A stretch of DNA of 64,000 bases, taken from Roseicella sp. DB1501 (GTDB taxonomy: Bacteria; Pseudomonadota; Alphaproteobacteria; Acetobacterales; Acetobacteraceae). Numbering within the stretch: the stretch's first letter is position 1; the number at the start of each line of letters is the position of its first letter. The stretch is from contig NZ_JABFHG010000013.1 of assembly GCF_013112485.1 (NCBI RefSeq), positions 62,001-126,000 of the forward strand, given 5' to 3'. Positions 59,467 to 64,000 of the stretch are shown here, one piece after another. The notes under the pieces are model-generated. The model made no database searches, was not told where the DNA came from, and saw only the letters and a list, made by a program, of their open reading frames with translations. A program made the position numbers and the translations under genes.

Positions 59467-60330
59467 GTGACGATCCTGCCCTTCCTCGCCAGCTTCCCCC
59501 GCCGCGTCGTGGTGTTCAACCCGACCGGCCGCTATGCCGCCGCCCAGGTCGCGGCGATGCGCGAGACGGGCACGGCGCTGCTCGGCGGCATCGCGCTCGG
59601 CCGCGGCGGCGGCAGCATGGACGGCCTGCCGCTCTTCGACGATCTGCGCGACCTGCCGGAGCCGGCCGATGCGGCGGTGATCTACACGCCGCCCGAGGGC
59701 GTGCTGGATGCGGTGCGCGCCGCCGCCGGCATCCCGAGCCTCGTCGTCGCCGCGGAATACGTGCCGGTGCACGACGCCCTGCGCGCGGCGCAGGCGGCGC
59801 GCGCCGCCGGCTCCTGGATGGTGGGGCCGAACACGCTCGGCCTCTGCGTGCCGGGCGCCGGCGTGCTCGGCTCCATCGCGCCCTCCTTCTGCCGGCCCGG
59901 CCGCGTCGCGGTGCTCTGCCGCAGCGGCACGCTGACGCTCACCATGGCGCGGCTGCTGAGCGCCGCGGGCATCGGTCAGCGCCTGGTCGCGCATATCGGC
60001 GGCGATGCGGTCTGCGGCCGCAACCCGCATGAATGGCTGCAGGCGCTGGCCGCCGATCCGGAGGTCTCGGCCGTGCTCTATTGCGGGGAGATCGGCGGCG
60101 ACAAGGAATACGCCCTGGCCGAGGCGATCCCGCGCTGTCCGAAGCCGGTGGTCGCCATGCTGGTCGGGCGGCACGCGCCACCGGGCCGGCGCATGGGCCA
60201 TGCCGGCGCCCTGGCCGGTGCGGCGCGCGAGGGCGCCGAGGCGAAGCTGGCGGCGCTGGACGCGGCCGGTGCGCGCGTGGCGCGCGACCCGGCACGGGCC
60301 ATCGCCATCCTGGGGGAGCTGTGCCGATGA
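59467..60330 (+). CDS. Succinyl-CoA ligase alpha-like subunit
   Basis: A 287-aa CoA-binding/ligase subunit. The Rossmann CoA-binding part is RRVVVFNPTGRYAAAQVA and VIYTPPEGVLDAV; SWMVGPNTLG is the family loop. The phosphohistidine motif is RRMGHAGALAG (His245), so a phosphorylated-enzyme mechanism is likely. The start is a GTG at 59467 with poor SD; the divergent beta-like gene starts 10 bp away. It overlaps the next gene (HMG-CoA lyase-like) by ATGA. Confidence 0.78.
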   Translation: MTILPFLASFPRRVVVFNPTGRYAAAQVAAMRETGTALLGGIALGRGGGSMDGLPLFDDLRDLPEPADAAVIYTPPEGVLDAVRAAAGIPSLVVAAEYVPVHDALRAAQAARAAGSWMVGPNTLGLCVPGAGVLGSIAPSFCRPGRVAVLCRSGTLTLTMARLLSAAGIGQRLVAHIGGDAVCGRNPHEWLQALAADPEVSAVLYCGEIGGDKEYALAEAIPRCPKPVVAMLVGRHAPPGRRMGHAGALAGAAREGAEAKLAALDAAGARVARDPARAIAILGELCR

Positions 60331-61310
60331 GCGACACGCCGAGCGATGCGGAGATGGCGGAGATCGCCGCCGGCGCCGCGCCGGAGGCGCCGGATGTGGT
60401 GCTCTGCGAATGCTTCGCCCGCGATGGGCTGCAGCACGAGGCGGCGGTGCTGCCCGCCGAGGCGAAGATCGCGATGATCGAGCGCATCGCCGGCTGCGGC
60501 TTCCGCCGGATCGAGATCACCAGCTTCGCGCATCCCGGTCAGGTGCCGCAATTCGCCGATGCCGAGACGGTGCTGCGCGGCGTCAGGCGGCGGCCCGGCC
60601 TGCTGTTCAAGGCGACCTGCCCGAATCCGCAGGCGGTGCGCCGCGCCCTCGCGGCGCGCGAGGCAGGCTGGGGACCGGAGGAGATCTCGCTGCTGGTCTC
60701 CGCGAGCGAGGGGCACGCGCAGCGCAACCTGCGCCGCTCGCGCGCCGAGCAATGGGACAATGTCGCCGAGATGGCGGCGCTCGCCCGCGACGCCTTCCTC
60801 ATGGTCGGCACCATCAGCACCGCCTTCGACTGCCCCTTCGACGGGCCGACGCCGCAGGAGCGCGTGCTGGAGGATGCCAGGCGCTTTGCCGAGCTCGGCG
60901 TGACCCGGATCGCCATCGGCGACACCATCGGCAGCGCCACGCCGCCGCGGGTGCGCGACCTGATCGGCTGGCTGCACGGCGCCCTGCCGACCGCCACCTT
61001 CATCGCGCATTTCCACGACAGCCGCGGCACCGGCCTCGCCAATACCCTCGCCGCCATCGAGGCCGGGCTGACCCATGCCGATTGCGCCCTCGGCGGCACC
61101 GGCGGGCATCCGGCCGGCATCGCCTATGGCGAGGGCCATACCGGCAATACCTGCACCGAGGACCTGGCGACGGCGCTGGCTGCCATGGGCTACCGCACCG
61201 GCCTCGATCCCGGGCGACTGCGGGCGGCGGGGCTGGAGGCGGAACGCCTGCTCGGCCGGCGGCTCGACAGCCGGGCGCTGCGCTCGGCGCCGGTGGCGGC
61301 CGCGCCTTGA
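60327..61310 (+). CDS. HMG-CoA lyase-like enzyme
   Basis: A 327-aa TIM-barrel carbon-carbon lyase of the HMGL-like family, with FARDGLQHEAAV (metal and catalytic Arg/Asp) and AHFHDSRGTGLANTLAAIE (metal His pair). The loop that in HMG-CoA lyase carries the catalytic Cys (GGCP) is ALGGTGGHPAGIAYGEGHTGN here, without that Cys, so it may not cleave HMG-CoA. Cleavage of a related 3-hydroxyacyl-CoA, such as citramalyl-CoA, is plausible with the surrounding genes. ATG lies in the previous stop. Confidence 0.8.
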   Translation: MSDTPSDAEMAEIAAGAAPEAPDVVLCECFARDGLQHEAAVLPAEAKIAMIERIAGCGFRRIEITSFAHPGQVPQFADAETVLRGVRRRPGLLFKATCPNPQAVRRALAAREAGWGPEEISLLVSASEGHAQRNLRRSRAEQWDNVAEMAALARDAFLMVGTISTAFDCPFDGPTPQERVLEDARRFAELGVTRIAIGDTIGSATPPRVRDLIGWLHGALPTATFIAHFHDSRGTGLANTLAAIEAGLTHADCALGGTGGHPAGIAYGEGHTGNTCTEDLATALAAMGYRTGLDPGRLRAAGLEAERLLGRRLDSRALRSAPVAAAP

Positions 61311-61341
61311 CGGGCCAGGGCCGGCCGGCAGCCTCGGGCCG

Positions 61342-61998
61342 ATGATCCTGCTGAGCGAGAGGCGCGACGCCGTCTGCCTGTTGCGGCTGAACCGGCCGGA
61401 GAAGCGCAACGCCCTCAGCATGGCGCTCTGCGCCGCGCTGGTCGCGGCGCTGCGGGAGGCCGAGGCCGATCCAGCGGTCGCCGCCCTGGTCATCGCCGCA
61501 GAGGGACCTGGCTTCTGCGCCGGCGGCGACCTGGAGGAGCGGCGGGCGCTGGCGGCGGATGACGCCGCCTGGCAGGAGCGCGCGGCGCTCGCCGATGTGC
61601 TGCTCGCCGCGCCGCGCGCCACCGCCAAGCCGGTGGTCGCCGCCGTGCACGGGCGGGTGGTCGGGATGGGCGCCTCGCTGATGCTCGGCTGCGACATGGT
61701 GGTGGCGGCCGAGGATCTGCGCATCACCTGGCCGGAGGCGCGGCACGGCATCTGGCCGACCCTGGTCGGGCCGCAATTGCTGCGCCATCTCGGCCCCAAG
61801 CTCGGCTTCGAGATGTTGGCGACGGGGCGCGAGGTGCTGGCGCCGGAAGCCCTGGCGCTGCGCCTGGTCAACCGCGTCGTGCCCGGCGCGGCGCTGCTCG
61901 AGACCGCCTGCGGGCTCGCCCTGGCGGCGGCGCAGTACCCGCCGGCGATGCTGCGCGGGCTGAAGGCCTGGATCGACGCGCCGGGGCTGCGGCCATGA
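61342..61998 (+). CDS. Crotonase-family protein, short, one catalytic Glu missing
   Basis: A 218-aa enoyl-CoA hydratase/isomerase-fold protein, about 35 residues shorter than usual at the C-terminus. The fold is visible in LLRLNRPEKRNALSMAL, GPGFCAGGDLEE (oxyanion hole) and GRVVGMGASLMLGCDMVVAA. The first acid of the hydratase pair (GGGCE) is Ser here (GMGAS); the second Glu is present (WPEARHG). It may be an isomerase, thioesterase-like or partly inactive. The stop overlaps the next crotonase (ATGA). Confidence 0.75.
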   Translation: MILLSERRDAVCLLRLNRPEKRNALSMALCAALVAALREAEADPAVAALVIAAEGPGFCAGGDLEERRALAADDAAWQERAALADVLLAAPRATAKPVVAAVHGRVVGMGASLMLGCDMVVAAEDLRITWPEARHGIWPTLVGPQLLRHLGPKLGFEMLATGREVLAPEALALRLVNRVVPGAALLETACGLALAAAQYPPAMLRGLKAWIDAPGLRP

Positions 61999-62750
61999 AC
62001 GAGACGGTGCTTTACGAGGCGGGCGAGGGCGGGCTGGTCACGCTGCGGCTGAACCGCCCGGCGGCGCGCAACGCCTTCGACCTGGCGATGGCCGAGGCGA
62101 TCGTCGCGCAGGCCCGGCGCGCCGCGGCGGATGGGGCGCGTCTGGTGCTGGTCCGGGCCGCCGGCCCGGTCTTCTGCGCCGGCGCCGACCTCAAGGAGCG
62201 GCGCGGGATGGGCGAGGATGCGGTGCGCGCCCGCCGCCTGAAGGGCTTCGCCGCTTATGCCGCGATCGAGGCGCTGCCCATGCCGGTGGCCGCGGTGGTG
62301 GAGGGGCCGGCGATCGGCTCGGGCTGCGAGATCGCCGCCGCCTGCGACTTCGTCGTGGCGACGCCGGCGGCGAGCTTCCGCACGCCGGAGGCGCTGCGCG
62401 GCACGGTCGGCGCGACGCAGCGCCTGCCGCGGGTGCTCGGCCGGCGGCTGGCCAAGGATATGATGCTCACCGGCCGCAGCCTCTCGGCCGCGGAAGCGCT
62501 GGCGCATGGGCTGGTGACGCGGCTGGTCGCGCCCGAGGCGCTGGAGGCGGAGCTGGCCGGCCTCGCCGCTGCCATCCTCGCCGCGCCGCCGCTTGCCCTC
62601 CGCCTCGCCAAGCGCTGCATTGACGAGGGGGCGGAGCGCGACCCGCGCGGCGCCCTGGCGACGGAGCTTCTGGCGATCGAGGAGAGCCTCGGCGCCGATG
62701 AGTGGCGCGCCGGGATGCGACCTGGGGCGCCGGGCAGCGGGAGCCGGTAG
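61995..62750 (+). CDS. Enoyl-CoA hydratase/isomerase family protein
   Basis: A 251-aa crotonase. Features: TLRLNRPAARNAFDLAMAEA, GPVFCAGADLKERRGM, GPAIGSGCEIAAACDFVVA (first Glu) and FRTPEALRGTVGATQRLPRVLG (second Glu). Both acids of the hydratase pair are present. The pattern is close to methylglutaconyl-CoA or enoyl-CoA hydratases. ADLKERRGM is common in AUH-type hydratases that precede HMG-CoA lyase reactions, fitting the lyase-like gene upstream. It ends 33 bp before the convergent GMC gene. Confidence 0.88.
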   Translation: MNETVLYEAGEGGLVTLRLNRPAARNAFDLAMAEAIVAQARRAAADGARLVLVRAAGPVFCAGADLKERRGMGEDAVRARRLKGFAAYAAIEALPMPVAAVVEGPAIGSGCEIAAACDFVVATPAASFRTPEALRGTVGATQRLPRVLGRRLAKDMMLTGRSLSAAEALAHGLVTRLVAPEALEAELAGLAAAILAAPPLALRLAKRCIDEGAERDPRGALATELLAIEESLGADEWRAGMRPGAPGSGSR

Positions 62751-62783
62751 GCGTGGCGCCGCCGCGGCCCCTCGGTGCCCGGC

Positions 62784-64000
62784 TTATGCCGCCAGCTTCC
62801 GCCGCGCTGCGGCCTTCACCAGGTCGGCGCATTTCTCGCCGATCATGATGGAGGGCGCGTTGGTGTTGCCGGAGACGACGGTCGGCATGATCGCGGCATC
62901 CGCCACCCGCAGCCCCTCAATGCCGCGCACCCGCAGCTCCGGATCCACCACGCTCGCCGGGTCGCCGCCCATGCGGCAGGTGCCGCTCGGGTGGTAGATC
63001 GTGGTGCCGGTGCGGCGGATGAAGTCGAGCACATCCTCGTCGCTGGCCGCCGCGGCGCCGGGCACCACCTCCTCCTCGACGAAGGGCGCGAAGGCCCGCG
63101 TCGCGGCCAGTCGGCGGGCGAGCTTGATGCCCTCCACCATGCAGCGGCGATCGGTCTCGGCGCTGAGGTAGTTGGCGTGGATCAGCGCCTTCTGCATCGG
63201 GTCCGGGCCGGCCAGGGTGATGGTGCCGCGGCTCTCCGGCCGAAGCTGGCAGGCGCTGATGGTCATGCCCGGGAAGTCGTGCAGCTCCAGCATCGTCTTC
63301 GCCGTGCTGAAGGGCAGGAAATGGTATTGCACGTCGGGCGAGGCGCTGCCCGGCAGCACGCGGGCGAAGAGCCCGGCGGTGCCGGCGCTCACCGTCAGCG
63401 GGCCGCTGCGGCGAAGCGCGAATTCGGCCCCCATCAGCGCCTTGCCCCAGAGGCTGGCGACGCGGGTGTTGAGGCTGCCCGGCCCCTTCACCCGGATCGC
63501 CAGCCGCGCCTGGAAATGGTCCTGCAGGTTGCGCCCGACCGCGGGCAGGTCGTGCACCACCGGCACGCCGACGGCGTGCAGGTGCTCGGCCGGGCCGATG
63601 CCCGAGAGCAGCAGCAGATGCGGCGAGGCGATGGCGCCGGCCGAGAGGATCACCTCGCGCTCCGCCCGGATGGTGAAGGGCGTGCCGCCCCGGGTGAGGC
63701 GCACCCCGGCGGCGCGCCGCCCCTCCATCAGCAGCCCGGCGGCATGCGCCTCGGTGACCACGGTGAGGTTGGGCCGCTGCCGCGCCGGCTTCAGATAGGC
63801 GGTCGCGCTGCTGCAGCGCCAGCCGCCGCGCGCCGTCACCTGGTAGAAGCCGGCGCCCTCCTGCTGCTCACCGTTGAAATCCGGGTTGCGCGGAAAGCCG
63901 AGCTCGGCGGCGGCCTCGATGAAGGCGAGGGCGAGCGGGTTGCGGTCGCGCAGGTCGGAGACGGCGAGCGGCCCGCCGGTGCCGTGCAGCGCCGAGGCGC
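62784..64000 (-). CDS. GMC oxidoreductase (choline dehydrogenase-like), 5-prime truncated by window
   Basis: The frame runs open to the window edge, so the N-terminus with the FAD GxGxxG is outside. Visible: NPDFNGEQQEGAGFYQVT, EVILSAGAIASPHLLLLSGIGP (GMC signature 2), VGRNLQDHFQARL, and the C-terminal substrate region TIYHPSGTCRMGG and VADAAIMPTVVSGNTNAPSIM, with the catalytic His in YHPSG and Asn in NTNAP. About 405 of roughly 530 residues are present. A flavin alcohol oxidase/dehydrogenase; the substrate may be an alcohol or choline. The ATG at 63839 is internal. Confidence 0.9.
   Translation of the reverse strand, partial: ASALHGTGGPLAVSDLRDRNPLALAFIEAAAELGFPRNPDFNGEQQEGAGFYQVTARGGWRCSSATAYLKPARQRPNLTVVTEAHAAGLLMEGRRAAGVRLTRGGTPFTIRAEREVILSAGAIASPHLLLLSGIGPAEHLHAVGVPVVHDLPAVGRNLQDHFQARLAIRVKGPGSLNTRVASLWGKALMGAEFALRRSGPLTVSAGTAGLFARVLPGSASPDVQYHFLPFSTAKTMLELHDFPGMTISACQLRPESRGTITLAGPDPMQKALIHANYLSAETDRRCMVEGIKLARRLAATRAFAPFVEEEVVPGAAAASDEDVLDFIRRTGTTIYHPSGTCRMGGDPASVVDPELRVRGIEGLRVADAAIMPTVVSGNTNAPSIMIGEKCADLVKAAARRKLAA

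Noticed and set aside
58329-60330. Naming the divergent ligase pair as malate-CoA ligase MtkAB of the serine cycle
   Set aside because: The subunits are divergent rather than in an mtkAB operon, and no other serine-cycle marker is adjacent; only the general ligase family is supported.
1-64000. tRNA, rRNA or known riboswitch
   Set aside because: No cloverleaf-like sequence with GTTCGA-type T-loops in the right context and no rRNA core motifs were found by eye; a tRNA and covariance-model scan would be decisive.
1-64000. Insertion sequence, integrase, phage or toxin-antitoxin locus
   Set aside because: No transposase, recombinase or phage structural protein in the translated frames. The HTH domain at pyk resembles a YdaS antitoxin fold but has no toxin partner.

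Overview
The window is about 70% GC and almost fully coding. Its gene content points to an alphaproteobacterium of the Acetobacteraceae (Roseomonas-like). This is inferred from the split-subunit PntAA/PntAB/PntB transhydrogenase, a GapR-type protein, a XoxF-centred quinoprotein cluster, orphan tripartite-tricarboxylate-type binding proteins and several CoA-transferase genes. No rRNA, tRNA, IS element, integrase, phage gene or CRISPR array was seen, so it reads as ordinary chromosome rather than an island.

Layout. 0.1-8.7 kb: glycolate oxidase glcD-glcE and, 4.1 kb later on the same strand, glcF. Between them sit a membrane/coiled-coil protein, two SGNH-hydrolase paralogues and an OpgC acyltransferase; the second SGNH copy has lost every catalytic residue. 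8.7-15.4 kb: YihY-family membrane protein, orphan binding protein, TPR protein, Ada-type alkylation repair/regulator, and two lipoproteins built from internal repeats (12 x 14 residues and 3 x 29 residues). 15.5-20.4 kb: a ttu-like cluster (tartrate dehydrogenase, cupin, glycerate 2-kinase, pyruvate kinase). The pyruvate kinase carries an N-terminal Cro-type helix-turn-helix domain, and CTTAA boxes at exact 20-bp spacing lie just upstream of it. 20.5-23.4 kb: housekeeping genes (DUF1244, GapR-like, UspA, CysK).

23.5-34.4 kb is the most coherent system: a lanthanide-type methanol dehydrogenase (xoxF) with its cytochrome c (xoxG) and binding protein (xoxJ). Around it are a CXXXCW rhodanese-like protein, a beta-propeller, a substrate-binding protein, a SoxH-like metallohydrolase, a fused SoxYZ-like carrier and four small secreted proteins. 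The ATPase and permease partners expected for the binding protein are not in the window.

34.4-48.5 kb: methyltransferase, acyl-CoA ligase, PepF-type peptidase, ABC1/AarF kinase, pntAA-pntAB-pntB ending in a strong terminator, an isochorismatase-family hydrolase, a MetE C-domain-like enzyme and an EF-G paralogue. 48.6-52.2 kb: a compact convergent four-gene module (glycosyltransferase 2, NodS-like methyltransferase, PIG-L deacetylase, acyl-CoA dehydrogenase) that resembles Nod-factor chemistry and may make an unknown N-modified glycolipid or saccharide. 52.4-62.8 kb: a CoA-ester catabolic region (two class III CoA-transferases, a MaoC-type hydratase, divergent succinyl-CoA-ligase-like subunits, an HMG-CoA-lyase-like enzyme, two crotonases) with a frameshifted YunG-like gene and TrmO. 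The window ends inside a GMC oxidoreductase.

Many genes overlap by ATGA or GTGA, so translational coupling is common. Several intergenic hairpins are very strong but lack a T-tract.
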